A stretch of DNA of 36,559 nt from an uncultured Phycisphaera sp. (GCA_937919685.1 CALFOM010000024.1:1-36559); one strand, 5' to 3'. Positions 9,613 to 20,129 are shown, numbered from the stretch's first letter. Notes: generated from the sequence alone by a model not told the origin. Translations and numbers: made by a program.

Positions 9613-12600
9613 ATGCTTCCCGATCTTGAATACGCCGCTCTTCGATTTGAAACCTTCGCCGACGAGGTGCTTCGACCCGTCGCGACGCCGGTCATGTCCC
9701 CGCTCGAGATCACGGTCGCCCAGTTTGAAGGCCGCCCGACGCACGACGAGATCAGTTCGCTCCCGGATGATGAGTTCGCCCGGGTGGAGACCGGTTGGCG
9801 ATGGGGGCCGGTGTGGAGTACGGCGTGGTTTCGACTCAAGGGTGATCTGCCGGAATCGATGACGGGGCGGGCCGTGCACCTTCGATTCGATTCGGGGACG
9901 GAAGCCTTGCTCTGGCGGGACGGAGCGCCGTTTCATGGCTTCGATTTCAATCGCGATCGGGCCCCGCTTTTCGACTCCGCAGAACACGGAGGATCCGTCG
10001 ATTTACTCGTCGAAGCAGCCTGCAACATGCCCCTCGGAATCTCGACGTTCTGGTGGGATCACCCCGAACTTCATGCTCGCTGGAAGGAAATGAAGCCCGG
10101 CCGTCTCGCCGCGGCGGAACTGGTGGTCTACGACGACCTTGCCTGGCGTTTCGTGGAGGCCTGGGATCTCGCGCGTCGAACGCTGTTGGTCCAGCCGACC
10201 TCTTCGCCGCGAGCCCATCGACTGGAGGCGGGTCTGCGAGAGATTCTGGGGACCATCCCGGCCCACGATCCACGACCCGCCATGGAGGCTCGCTACGACG
10301 ACCTCAAGATCTTGCTTCGTGGTAATGGCCCGGCGAGCGGAACGGGGACGACCTCCATCGCGGTTGGCCATGCCCACATCGACACCGCTTGGCTCTGGCC
10401 GATCGCGGAGACCCGCCGAAAGTGTCTGAGGACCTTTGCCACCGTCGATCGGATCATGGAGCGGTCACCGAATTTTCGATTCCTCTGCAGTCAGGCACAG
10501 CAGTATCAGTGGGTCCGGGAGGATTCTCCCCGGCTCTTTGAGAGAATCGCGACGCGGGTCCGCGAGGGACGCTGGGAACCGGGCGGGGCGATGTGGATCG
10601 AACCGGATTGCAACGCACCCAGCGGCGAGAGCTTCATCCGTCAGATTCTTCACGGGACGGGTTGGTGGCGTGACGCCTTCGGATCCGACGCTCCGCAACG
10701 CCATCTCTACCTTCCGGACACTTTTGGTTTCCCCGCCTCGATGCCTCAGATCATCCGCGGCGCCGGGCTTGACACCTTCATCACCAACAAGATCAGTTGG
10801 TGCGAGCGGAATAAGTTTCCGCATGTCAGTTTCGATTGGGTCGGAATCGACGGGACTTCGGTGCTGACCCACCTGACGCCCGGGCACAACTACAACAGTT
10901 CGATCCTCCCGGCGGATCTGCAGTTCGCCGAACGCAATGTCACCGAACTCGATCACGCCGCGATGCCGACCTGGTTGCAGCCCTATGGCTTCGGCGACGG
11001 CGGGGGCGGTCCGACAGTCGAGCAAACGGAACGCATTGAATTGATGGCAGAGGGTGTGGAGGGTCTTCCCGCGGTCGAGTTTGGTCGGGCCGACGATTTC
11101 TGCGGCCGCCTCCACGACGAGGCCGCCGAACTTCGCGCCGCGGGACGGGAGCCGGCGAAATGGGACGGCGAGCTTTATCTCGAACTTCATCGTGGCACCT
11201 ACACTTCTCATCAGTGGCTTAAGCAGGCCAACGCCGAGGCGGAGTCAGCGTTGCGTGCGATCGAACTGATCGGGTGCGGCACACCGGATGCGACAACGGC
11301 TTCCACGGCGGCGCTGCGTGAGCGACTCGATGCGACGTGGAAACTCGTCCTTTTGAATCAGTTCCACGACATTCTTCCCGGGTCCTCGATCCCAGAGGTC
11401 TATGTCGACGTCCGAGCGCAGTACGAGTCGATTCGATCGGTCTGCAAAGTCGAACTCGACGCCGGTCTCGATCGATGGTCCGCTTCGCTGGATGCCACCG
11501 GTTTCGATCAACCGGTCCTGATCATGAATCCAGCAAGTACACCGCGTGGTGGCGTGGTGAACTTGGGGGGTGAACTGCTCCCGGTCGATTTGGTGCCGGC
11601 GGCTGGTGGAATGCTGGTCGACGCCTCGCGGCTGCATGCAGTCGAGCCGGTGGTGGTGGAGGAGCGATTGATGCGCAACGGCCGCGTCGAAGTGGCCTTC
11701 GACGAATCCGGTCGCGTGATCGAACTTCGGCGAGCCGGCGGGGAATCGGTCAACGGTCGCGATGAACGTGGGCTGGTTCGACCACTGAATCGATTCCGGC
11801 TCTACGAGGATCGGCCTCGTCGCTGGGATGCCTGGGACCTTGACCGCGACTATCACGAGAAGTTCGAGGAAATTCTCAGCGATGCGGCTCGGCATGCGGT
11901 CATCGATTCAGGACCGTTTCGCGGTGCGATCGAATTCGAACATGCGATCGGTCGGTCCAGTCGACTGGTGGTGCGTTACGTACTCGATGCCGGTGCGGAT
12001 CGACTCGATGTGCAACTGCTCGTCGACTGGCAGGAGGATCGGACGCTGCTTCGCGCCGAGTTCCCGACGGGGATCCGGGCTCGCAGTGCGACCTTTGGAA
12101 TTCCGTTCGGAGCCATCGAGCGAGCCACGCATCGGAATACTTCTTGGGAGGAGGCCCGATTCGAAGTGCCGGGTCGACGATGGATGGATCTCTCCCAGCC
12201 CGGGCTTGGCCTCGCGGTGCTCGATGCGGGCATCGTGGGGCGGAATGCACATCAGTCGACGCTCGGCCTAAGCCTGCTTCGAAGTCCGGGGTTCCCCGAC
12301 CCGACTTGCGATCGCGGAACCCATCGTCTCGCGTACGCCTTGATGCCGCACTGCGGTGATCGCTTTGCCGCAGGGGTCGATGCTGAGGCGGAGGCATTCG
12401 CGGAACCACTGGTGGTCCGGCGGCTGAAGTCGGGCGAGGCCTCCGCGGGCGGCGTCGATCGGATTCGTCCGATCGTCATCGAAATCGGCGGCGCGGCGGC
12501 GGTCGAAATCGTCGCTCTGAAGCCGGCCGAGGACGGCGACGGCGTGGTGCTGCGAATCGTCGAGAAGCACGGCGGTTCCGGAACGGCGACGATTCGCGTG

Positions 12601-12744
12601 CCCGGTTGGGGCGATCCCGCGCCGGTGGATCTCCGTGAGCGTCCGGTGAACCCGGATGCGAAGTTCGAGGTGCGTGCCGACGGTGGATTCGAGTTGCCGC
12701 TTCGTCCCTTCGGGATCGAGTCGATCCGACTCCGAAAACGATGA
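9613..12744 (+). CDS. Alpha-mannosidase, glycoside hydrolase family 38
   Basis: VGHAHIDTAWLWPIAETRRKCLRTF and LPDTFGFPASMPQI (GH38 nucleophile region), HDILPGSSI. Start MLPDLEYAALRFETF preferred over 9553. Confidence 0.93.
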   Translation: MLPDLEYAALRFETFADEVLRPVATPVMSPLEITVAQFEGRPTHDEISSLPDDEFARVETGWRWGPVWSTAWFRLKGDLPESMTGRAVHLRFDSGTEALLWRDGAPFHGFDFNRDRAPLFDSAEHGGSVDLLVEAACNMPLGISTFWWDHPELHARWKEMKPGRLAAAELVVYDDLAWRFVEAWDLARRTLLVQPTSSPRAHRLEAGLREILGTIPAHDPRPAMEARYDDLKILLRGNGPASGTGTTSIAVGHAHIDTAWLWPIAETRRKCLRTFATVDRIMERSPNFRFLCSQAQQYQWVREDSPRLFERIATRVREGRWEPGGAMWIEPDCNAPSGESFIRQILHGTGWWRDAFGSDAPQRHLYLPDTFGFPASMPQIIRGAGLDTFITNKISWCERNKFPHVSFDWVGIDGTSVLTHLTPGHNYNSSILPADLQFAERNVTELDHAAMPTWLQPYGFGDGGGGPTVEQTERIELMAEGVEGLPAVEFGRADDFCGRLHDEAAELRAAGREPAKWDGELYLELHRGTYTSHQWLKQANAEAESALRAIELIGCGTPDATTASTAALRERLDATWKLVLLNQFHDILPGSSIPEVYVDVRAQYESIRSVCKVELDAGLDRWSASLDATGFDQPVLIMNPASTPRGGVVNLGGELLPVDLVPAAGGMLVDASRLHAVEPVVVEERLMRNGRVEVAFDESGRVIELRRAGGESVNGRDERGLVRPLNRFRLYEDRPRRWDAWDLDRDYHEKFEEILSDAARHAVIDSGPFRGAIEFEHAIGRSSRLVVRYVLDAGADRLDVQLLVDWQEDRTLLRAEFPTGIRARSATFGIPFGAIERATHRNTSWEEARFEVPGRRWMDLSQPGLGLAVLDAGIVGRNAHQSTLGLSLLRSPGFPDPTCDRGTHRLAYALMPHCGDRFAAGVDAEAEAFAEPLVVRRLKSGEASAGGVDRIRPIVIEIGGAAAVEIVALKPAEDGDGVVLRIVEKHGGSGTATIRVPGWGDPAPVDLRERPVNPDAKFEVRADGGFELPLRPFGIESIRLRKR

Positions 12745-12847
12745 GCACCGTCGGGTTCCATCCTCCTTGTCTCACGTCTTCGGTATGCTTCCGCGACGAC
12801 GACTGGTCGGTCGTTCGAATCGTGAAATCGAAAACGGAGTTCGACGA

Positions 12848-13270
12848 ATGAGTTTGATCGAGTGCGGGCCGGAGGGCCTCGAGGAAGCCGTGGACGCCTT
12901 CTATGCCGGACTGCTTGCGATGTTCGGTGGTGACGCCGCACCCATGAAGGCGGCGTGGTGGCACGACGCCGACGTCTCGTACATGGGGCCCGGCGGCGAC
13001 CATCGCATCGGCTGGGACGAGGTCGCCGCCGAATGCGAGCGCCAGGCGGGTCTCCATCTCGGTGGCCAGGTGTCTCCCGAGCGGCGCCATGTCATGCAGG
13101 GCGAGGATCTCGCGGTGTTCACCTGCGTCGAAACCGGTGCGAACGTGGTCGACGGAACACCCGCCCCGGTCTCGATTCGCGCGTCGACGGTGCTTCGCAA
13201 GCGGAACGGATCCTGGAAGGTTGTCGCGCACCAGTCGGACCGGTTGGATCACGTCGCGATCACTTCCTAG
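12848..13270 (+). CDS. NTF2-like (SnoaL/DUF4440-type) protein
   Basis: MSLIECGPEGLEEAVDAFYAGLLAMFGGD...ASTVLRKRNGSWKVVAHQSD, typical of the NTF2-like fold; CGGAG upstream of ATG. Confidence 0.75.
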   Translation: MSLIECGPEGLEEAVDAFYAGLLAMFGGDAAPMKAAWWHDADVSYMGPGGDHRIGWDEVAAECERQAGLHLGGQVSPERRHVMQGEDLAVFTCVETGANVVDGTPAPVSIRASTVLRKRNGSWKVVAHQSDRLDHVAITS

Positions 13271-13350
13271 CGGTCCGATCCCACGGTGGACGAACGTTCA
13301 CGATCCGCATCGTCCCTCGGAATCCGGTTAGGGTCGTCCTCGGAGGCCGC

Positions 13351-14844
13351 ATGCAAGACGAGACCATCCTTTGGTTCGACTTCGAGACCTTCGGCTCGCT
13401 GAGCCGTCCTTGGGATAAGGGTCGATCGGGTCCCTATCGTCGTCGCGATCGGCCTTCCCAATTTGGCGCGATCCGCACCGATCTCGATCTCCTGCCCGTG
13501 GGCGATCCGATCGAAATCCGATGTACGCCGCCGATTGACGAGCCGCCGTCGATCGGCGCGTGTCTGGTCACGGGGATCGGACCGCAGGACACGATTGAGG
13601 ATGGCGACCCGGAGCATGTGTTCTTCGAGAAGGTGCTCGAGGAGATGTCGACACCGGGATCGATCTGCACCGGTTGGAACAGTCTCGGGTACGACGACGA
13701 CATCATTCGATTCGGCGCTTGGCGGAATCTCCTGCCCACCTACGACCGCGAATGGAAGCATGGCAATCGTCGATTCGATTTGATGGCCGCGTTCCGGATG
13801 GCCTGGAGCACAGGCCGGCACGAAGGCATCGAATGGCCGACCTATGAGGATGGCTCGCTCTCGCTCCGACTCGGGGAGCTTGCCTCTGCCAACGGTATTT
13901 CAGAGCACGCCGAGAGTGCCCACGATGCGCTGGGCGATGTTCGAGCCACGATCGAAATGGCCCGAAGACTTCGCGAATCGAACGGACGACTCTGGGATCA
14001 TGCGATCTCGATGGGCATCAAGGACAAGGTCAAGAAGATCGTCGACAAACCGGGGCAGCCGTTCTTTATGTCGGTTCCCGGCCTTGGCGCTGCTCGGGGA
14101 CACGGAACGGTCGGGGTCGTGGTGGCGAGCGACGGGAGGAACGAGCGGGTGGTCATCGATCTGCACGGCGATCCCGCGGAGATTCTTGCCCTTGAACCGA
14201 GGCAGGTCCATGCACGATTCCATGGCATCTCGGAGGATGGTGAACGAATTCCGGTCCGGAGGCTCCGGGTCAACAGCGTCCCGATGGTGGCGCCCGCGGA
14301 GGTGCTCACCCGCAATCCCCAGGCACTCGCCGCGACGGGGCTCGACGAATCGATGATCTCGGAGCGATTGGACTTCGTTCGAGCCAACCGGGCCGCGATC
14401 ACCGAACGCCTCCGACTCGTGATGGACGATCGACCGGCGGACAACGACGATCAGATCGATGCCGAGGAGCAACTCTACGGCCGGTTCGTCGGTGATGGCG
14501 ATGGCGTCGCGATGGCGCGAGCGAGAACGGGCGGCCCAGAGGAACTCCGCCGATTCATTCGAGCCACCAGTGACGAGCGACTCGAGGAACTCGCGTTCCG
14601 ATTCCTCGCCCGCGTTCATCCGGAATCGCTGGACTCGGAGGAACAGGCCCGTTGGGATCTCCATCGACAAGATCGACTGACCGGGCCCGGTGGCGGTGGC
14701 TTGCCGCGAGCCGTGGAGTCCCTGCGGGCCATCGAGGTTGCGCGGGCGGAGGGGTCGGCGGACGGCCGGATGCTCCACGATGTCGAGGCATGGACCCGTG
14801 GTATGGCGGAATCGGTCGGTCTTGAACTCCCCCCGTCGACGTGA
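13351..14844 (+). CDS. sbcB: Exodeoxyribonuclease I (DEDD-family 3'-5' ssDNA exonuclease)
   Basis: ILWFDFETFGS, RPSQFGAIRTDLDLLPVGDPIEIRC, GACLVTGIGPQ, GWNSLGYDDDIIRF, SAHDALGDVRATIEMAR, VSVPGLGAARGHGTV-like region match the E. coli ExoI layout. ATG at 13351 preceded by CGGAGG. Confidence 0.88.
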   Translation: MQDETILWFDFETFGSLSRPWDKGRSGPYRRRDRPSQFGAIRTDLDLLPVGDPIEIRCTPPIDEPPSIGACLVTGIGPQDTIEDGDPEHVFFEKVLEEMSTPGSICTGWNSLGYDDDIIRFGAWRNLLPTYDREWKHGNRRFDLMAAFRMAWSTGRHEGIEWPTYEDGSLSLRLGELASANGISEHAESAHDALGDVRATIEMARRLRESNGRLWDHAISMGIKDKVKKIVDKPGQPFFMSVPGLGAARGHGTVGVVVASDGRNERVVIDLHGDPAEILALEPRQVHARFHGISEDGERIPVRRLRVNSVPMVAPAEVLTRNPQALAATGLDESMISERLDFVRANRAAITERLRLVMDDRPADNDDQIDAEEQLYGRFVGDGDGVAMARARTGGPEELRRFIRATSDERLEELAFRFLARVHPESLDSEEQARWDLHRQDRLTGPGGGGLPRAVESLRAIEVARAEGSADGRMLHDVEAWTRGMAESVGLELPPST

Positions 14845-14882
14845 GGGAAGTGAATGACGCGGGTCGCGAGTAGGATCTTGAC

Positions 14883-17264
14883 GTGCATCTCTCCACGCTT
14901 GACTGGACGATTCTCGCCGTCTTCTTCACGCTGCTTCTCGTGGCGGCGATCGCCACCAACAGATATGCCCGCTCGGTATCCGGCTTCCTCGCCGCGAATC
15001 GTTGCGCCGGCCGCTATCTGATCGCGGTCAGTTACGGCATGGCCCAACTCGGCGTGATCTCGCTGGTCTGGTTCTGGCAGCAGTACTACGACGTTGGATT
15101 CACCAGCATTTGGTGGGGTTTCATGGAGAACCCCGCGATGATTCTCATCGCGCTTTCGGGCTGGGTCGTCTACCGATTCCGGCAGACCCGTGCCCTCACC
15201 ATGGCGCAGTTCTTTGAGATCCGCTACTCCCGGAGATTCCGCGTCTTCGCGGGATTGGTCGCCTTTCTCTCTGGCATTATCAATTACGGGATCTTCCCGG
15301 CGGTGGCGGCGCGTTTCTTCATCGCACTCTGCGGACTTCCGACCGAGATGGCCGTCGGTCCCTGGGTGGTGCCGACGTTCGCGATCCTGATGGCGGTGAT
15401 GCTCGCGACGGCACTGTTCTTCGTATTCATCGGTGGTCAGGTCGCGGTGATCGTCACGGACTTTCTGCAAGGCACCTTCGGCCAGATCGTTTTTCTCGGG
15501 GTGATGTTGTTCCTGCTGACCACCTACTCATGGGGCGAGATCGGAGAGACCCTGCTCGCCGCGCCCGAAGGGCGGTCGATGGTCAATCCCTTCGATCTTG
15601 GGCAGGAAGAGCAGTTCAACGCGTTCTACTGGGTGATCAGTGTGATCGTGCTGTTCTACGGGATGCTTGGCTGGCAGGGGACGTCGGGGTACAACGCGGC
15701 TGCCATCGATGCCCATGAAGCGAAAATGGCGAACATCCTGAACGGATGGCGGTTCCGGGTCCTGCTGCTGATCACGCTGGTGCTTCCGATCTGCATCCGG
15801 GTCGTGATGACCTCGCCCGAGCACGCGGCGGCGGCGGCGGAGGTGCAGGCGATCATCGCCGCACAGCCCGCCAACGGCGCCGACCCCGCCGTCCTGTCGA
15901 GTGAATTGAGAACGCCGGCGGCGGTGAGCGTCATGCTTCCGTCCGGTCTGCTGGGGCTGTTCGCCGCGGCCTTGCTCGGAGCGTTCATCTCCACCAACGA
16001 CACCTATCTCCACTCCTGGGGATCGATCTTCATCCAGGATGTGGTTCTTCCGTTCCGCAAGCGCCCGCTCTCTGCGCGGGCGCACCTCTGGCTGCTTCGA
16101 AGCTCCATCTTCGGAGTCGCGATTTTCGCCTTCTGCTTCAGCCTTTGGTACACGCCGAATCAATACGTCGCCATGTTCCTAGCGCTGACCGGCGCCATCT
16201 TCGTGGGCGGTGCCGGAAGCGCCATCATCGGCGGTTTGTACTGGCGTCGGGCGACGACGGCCGGGGCCTGGGCCGCCATGATCTCGGGAATGTCCCTCGC
16301 GGGGTTCGGCGTGGTCGTCAAACAGATGAACGAGCCCCTGATTCATCCGGGCGGTGTCCTGACGATCACCTTTGATTCCGAAAACGATGATCGAGAAACG
16401 GTTCTCCTCGGCGACATCGTGAGCGACGGAGGAGTACGGGAACTCCCGGAGCGAGACCTTCGATTCCGGATCGATGCAGTTCAATCTTCCGACGGAGATC
16501 GTGGTGCCGAGGTCGGGATCACTTTCGTTGACGCAGCGGATGCGCCTCTGGTCACCTGGTCCCTTTCGTCGGGTGATTCCCCGGAGACGAGTCGGCGGAT
16601 GCCCGCTGGAGGTTCCGCGGGGTTCGACCTACGCGAGCCGCGGGTGGGGTGGCTCGGTGCGATAAGCCGTGTTGCCTCATACGTGCGCAACGAGATGAGC
16701 GGCCAGGTCCTGACTTTTTGGTCGATCGCGATCTCCATCGGCCTCTTCGTCGTCGTCTCAATCCTGACCAGCCGGGAGCCCTTCGATCTCGACCGCATGC
16801 TGCATCGCGGTATCCATGCCGATTCGCAGTCCGGCGGCGGTGATGAGCGGCCGGTTCGATGGTACGAACGCCTTGGATTCGGCCATGAGATGACGCGGTG
16901 GGACCGGATCGTCACGGCAGTCACCATTGCTTGGCCAATTTTCTTCACGCTGGTGTTTGCCGTTGGATTGGCCTGGTATTTCGCGGCCCCTGTCATGCAA
17001 TGGCCTCAGATCTCGGACGAGGCCTGGGTCGAGGCTTGGGGCTGGTGGCTTTGGTTTGCAATCGCGACGGCGATGGTCGTCACGGTCTGGTTCACCATCG
17101 GCGGGTTTCGCGACCTTGTCCGGATGTTCCGGTTGATGGGACAAGTGCAGGCCGATGAACGCGACGATGGTCGGGTGATCGGACATGTGAATGCCGATGA
17201 GATCGAAGCCGGAGCGGCGGAGGGTCGGACTCCGTCCCCGACGGACCGCGAAAGGAAATCATGA
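14883..17264 (+). CDS. Sodium:solute symporter (SSS) family protein, 793 aa with inserted soluble segment
   Basis: Multiple TM helices, GWQGTSGYNAAAIDAHEAKMA, FISTNDTYLHSWGSIFIQDVVLP; GTG start; ATGA overlap with the GH2 gene. Confidence 0.88.
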   Translation: MHLSTLDWTILAVFFTLLLVAAIATNRYARSVSGFLAANRCAGRYLIAVSYGMAQLGVISLVWFWQQYYDVGFTSIWWGFMENPAMILIALSGWVVYRFRQTRALTMAQFFEIRYSRRFRVFAGLVAFLSGIINYGIFPAVAARFFIALCGLPTEMAVGPWVVPTFAILMAVMLATALFFVFIGGQVAVIVTDFLQGTFGQIVFLGVMLFLLTTYSWGEIGETLLAAPEGRSMVNPFDLGQEEQFNAFYWVISVIVLFYGMLGWQGTSGYNAAAIDAHEAKMANILNGWRFRVLLLITLVLPICIRVVMTSPEHAAAAAEVQAIIAAQPANGADPAVLSSELRTPAAVSVMLPSGLLGLFAAALLGAFISTNDTYLHSWGSIFIQDVVLPFRKRPLSARAHLWLLRSSIFGVAIFAFCFSLWYTPNQYVAMFLALTGAIFVGGAGSAIIGGLYWRRATTAGAWAAMISGMSLAGFGVVVKQMNEPLIHPGGVLTITFDSENDDRETVLLGDIVSDGGVRELPERDLRFRIDAVQSSDGDRGAEVGITFVDAADAPLVTWSLSSGDSPETSRRMPAGGSAGFDLREPRVGWLGAISRVASYVRNEMSGQVLTFWSIAISIGLFVVVSILTSREPFDLDRMLHRGIHADSQSGGGDERPVRWYERLGFGHEMTRWDRIVTAVTIAWPIFFTLVFAVGLAWYFAAPVMQWPQISDEAWVEAWGWWLWFAIATAMVVTVWFTIGGFRDLVRMFRLMGQVQADERDDGRVIGHVNADEIEAGAAEGRTPSPTDRERKS

Positions 17265-19786
17265 GCACGCGGATGTCACGAACACTGCAGGAGGGATGGC
17301 GGGTGGTTCGTAGCGGCGGAAGCGTAGACTCGCCGGTGGTGCTTCCAGAGGGCGGTCTGGAGGCCGAGGTTCCCGGCTGCATTCATCTCGACCTTATCCG
17401 GCATGGTCTGCTCATCGACCCTGATCAGGGTGAAGGTGAAGCGGCGCAGATGTGGGTCGGTCGGACGGACTGGACCTGGCGTCGCGTGATGAGTGGATCG
17501 GATCTTCCGGTCGGGCTGGATCCTGATGCAACCGTCGAACTCGTCTTTGACTCACTGGATACCGCCGGGGAAGTGAGGCTTGACGGCGAACTTCTCGGCG
17601 AGGTTCGAAACCAGTTTCATCCCCACCGATACCGGATCGATGCCGCAAGGCTTCGGCGAGGATGCGTGCTTGAGGTCGAACTCCGAGCACCCCTGGATGA
17701 ACTGGATCGACTCGTCGACGCCCTCGGTGATCGTCCGGTGAACGCCGACGGCGAATGGGGCGTCTATTCCTACCTTCGCAAGGCGTCCTGCAGTTTCGGA
17801 TGGGATTGGGGCCCAAAGTGTCCGGGGGCTGGAATTCTCGGCGAGGTTCGAGTCGAGGGCTGGAAGGCCGCGCGGATCGAGCACGTTCGTCCGCTGGTCT
17901 GCACCTGCAACGATCGGCTGGCGGTGATCGACGTCGCGGTCGACGTCTTGCTGGAGTCGGGTGCCGACGTTCAGGAGTTTGACGTTGTCGTCCAGATCGA
18001 CGCGCCGGACGGACGCGGATTCGAGGAAATGGTGCCGGTCCGGTTGATTCAAGCCGGGCATCTGGCGACCGCGATGATCGAGATTTCGGAACCCGACCGA
18101 TGGTGGCCGCGTGGGCTTGGCGAACAGCCCATGCACGATGTCCGCGTCACGCTCCGCCGGGAAGGCATCGATCTGGACGTTGCGACACGGAAGATCGGGT
18201 TACGAGTGGTGGCCCTTGATGTGGGGAAGGACCCCGAGGGAGCCCGTTTTCGATTCGTGGTGAACGGAGCGCCGATTTTCTGTCGCGGCGCCAACTGGAT
18301 TCCTGACGGCCTCTTTCCGGGCACCGCGGAACCATCGCGGGTTCGCGAGAGGATCCGGCAGGCGGTCGGGGCGGGCTTCAACATGCTTCGGGTGTGGGGG
18401 GGCGGGATCTATGAGCAGCCGGCCTTCTACGAGACGTGTGATGAACTCGGAATTCTGGTCTGGCAGGACTTTATGTTCGCCTGTGCGACTTACCCGGAGG
18501 ATGATCCCTTCCCCGCATCGATCGAGCGCGAGGCACGCCATCAGGTTGCCCGCCTTGCAGCGCACCCTTCGATCGTGCTGTGGTGCGGCGGCAACGAGAA
18601 TGTGCTCGCCTGGCGAAACTGGGGATGGCGGGAGCGGATGGACCCGGCGCAGACCTGGGGCAGGAAATACTTTGTCGAACTTCTCCCCGAGATATGTGCG
18701 GATCTGGATCCATCTCGACCGTACCTCGTGGACAGTCCGTGGTCTGGGTCCGTGGATGCCGATCCAAACGATCCCGATATCGGCGATCGCCACACCTGGG
18801 ATCTCAAACTCGAAGAGGTCAGGGAGATCGTGCCTCGATTCGTGAGCGAGTTCGGCCATCAGGCGCCTCCGCTTCGCCGCACGATCGAGGAGGCCCTTGG
18901 TGAGGATGTCTTCTCCTCGGAAAGGCCCGAGGCGCTGGATGCGTTTGCGGGCCGACAGCGCGGTTGGGGTGGAGATGCCGCGCAGTACGACCGATGGCTC
19001 GATGAGTGGTTCACGCCGTCGACCTCGCTCGACCAGCGGCTGTTTCGGATGCATTTGTTGCAGGCTCGCGCTACCACGATTTCCTACGAGTGGTTGCGCA
19101 TGAACTCGCCTCGGTGCTCGGGAGCGTTGGTCTGGCAGTTGAATGACGCTTGGACCGGGCATTCTTGGTCGTTGATCGATCGCGCTGGCCGTCCCAAGCC
19201 TGCGTGGTGGGCGGCTCGCGCCGCGTGCGTTCCGCAACTGATCGGATTCACGGCGAGTGACGAAGGCATTGCGGTCGGCATGGTGAATGATGGCAAATCG
19301 GCGTGGTCGACTGATGCGACCGTTCGTCGGGTCGACGTTGCCGGCCGAGATCTCGCGGTGGATCATCTTCGATTGCACGCGGACGTCGGAACGTCAAGCC
19401 AGGTTTTGGTCGGTCGAGAGATCTCGATTCCAACCGATCCTTCGAGCGAGTTTCTCGTCATCGAATCGGGAGCTCGCAGAGCCTTCTGGTTCTACGGGAA
19501 GGACGCGTGGCTTTCACTCCCGGCCGCCGACTACGACCTCGAGGTCGAGGCGATAGAAGGGGGTTGTCGCGTCGGCATTCGCGCTCGGACCATCGTGCGA
19601 GAACTGGTCATGGATCCGAGTCGTCTTGCCGCCGACGGGGTGGTCGACCGGAACCTGCTGACCATGCTCCCTGGCGATCGAGTCACCCTCGAATTCCTCG
19701 CGTCGGCGCCGGTAGATCCTGCTCGATTCGTCGACTCAGGAATTTTTCTTGCGGCAAATTCTCATGCGTCAAACGGATCAGAGTGA
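17261..19786 (+). CDS. Beta-mannosidase, glycoside hydrolase family 2
   Basis: Acid/base region VLWCGGNENVLAW, nucleophile region RFVSEFGHQAPPL, FSFGWDWGPKCPGAGI-like motif (CSFGWDWGPKCPGAGI). Confidence 0.93.
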   Translation: MSTRMSRTLQEGWRVVRSGGSVDSPVVLPEGGLEAEVPGCIHLDLIRHGLLIDPDQGEGEAAQMWVGRTDWTWRRVMSGSDLPVGLDPDATVELVFDSLDTAGEVRLDGELLGEVRNQFHPHRYRIDAARLRRGCVLEVELRAPLDELDRLVDALGDRPVNADGEWGVYSYLRKASCSFGWDWGPKCPGAGILGEVRVEGWKAARIEHVRPLVCTCNDRLAVIDVAVDVLLESGADVQEFDVVVQIDAPDGRGFEEMVPVRLIQAGHLATAMIEISEPDRWWPRGLGEQPMHDVRVTLRREGIDLDVATRKIGLRVVALDVGKDPEGARFRFVVNGAPIFCRGANWIPDGLFPGTAEPSRVRERIRQAVGAGFNMLRVWGGGIYEQPAFYETCDELGILVWQDFMFACATYPEDDPFPASIEREARHQVARLAAHPSIVLWCGGNENVLAWRNWGWRERMDPAQTWGRKYFVELLPEICADLDPSRPYLVDSPWSGSVDADPNDPDIGDRHTWDLKLEEVREIVPRFVSEFGHQAPPLRRTIEEALGEDVFSSERPEALDAFAGRQRGWGGDAAQYDRWLDEWFTPSTSLDQRLFRMHLLQARATTISYEWLRMNSPRCSGALVWQLNDAWTGHSWSLIDRAGRPKPAWWAARAACVPQLIGFTASDEGIAVGMVNDGKSAWSTDATVRRVDVAGRDLAVDHLRLHADVGTSSQVLVGREISIPTDPSSEFLVIESGARRAFWFYGKDAWLSLPAADYDLEVEAIEGGCRVGIRARTIVRELVMDPSRLAADGVVDRNLLTMLPGDRVTLEFLASAPVDPARFVDSGIFLAANSHASNGSE

Positions 19787-19888
19787 CGGCGCAGATCGTG
19801 CGCAGTCGGCTCCGAGGTCTTTGTGCGGTAGGACGTCAGCACTCCTCAAAACTTAGATTCTGGTGATCCAGCGGCGTTTTTTGGGGTC

Positions 19889-19921
19889 GGCAGAATTTTC
19901 AAGTCGGACTGAAATTCTGCC
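19889..19921. other. Intergenic hairpin with 10-bp perfect arms
   Basis: GGCAGAATTT (19889-19898) and AAATTCTGCC (19912-19921) are exact reverse complements; the 13-nt loop can pair further. Confidence 0.6.
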
Positions 19922-20129
19922 AAATCCTGAAAGAAGCGAGGACTTCGCGGATCTTCCAGTTGTGCGGACTCGGTCGATTTCATCGTCTCGTCCGAAAATC
20001 ACTGTAGAAAAACAACGGAACGGCCGAACTACTCAGTAGCGGAGTCGTATCTAAGACTCTTGATCTCGTGCGGGGATCCGCCGCGGCGGACGACCGACTA
20101 CTCAACTTGTCATCTCTTTCTCCTCCTGT

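Noticed and set aside
12848-14844. Defence island around the SbcB-like gene
   Set aside because: No restriction, CBASS, retron, helicase or other defence component nearby; neighbours are metabolic.
18200-19378. 392-aa minus-strand ORF antisense to the beta-mannosidase
   Set aside because: Arg/Pro/Ser-rich shadow ORF opposite a well-supported GH2 gene in high-GC DNA; no recognisable domain.
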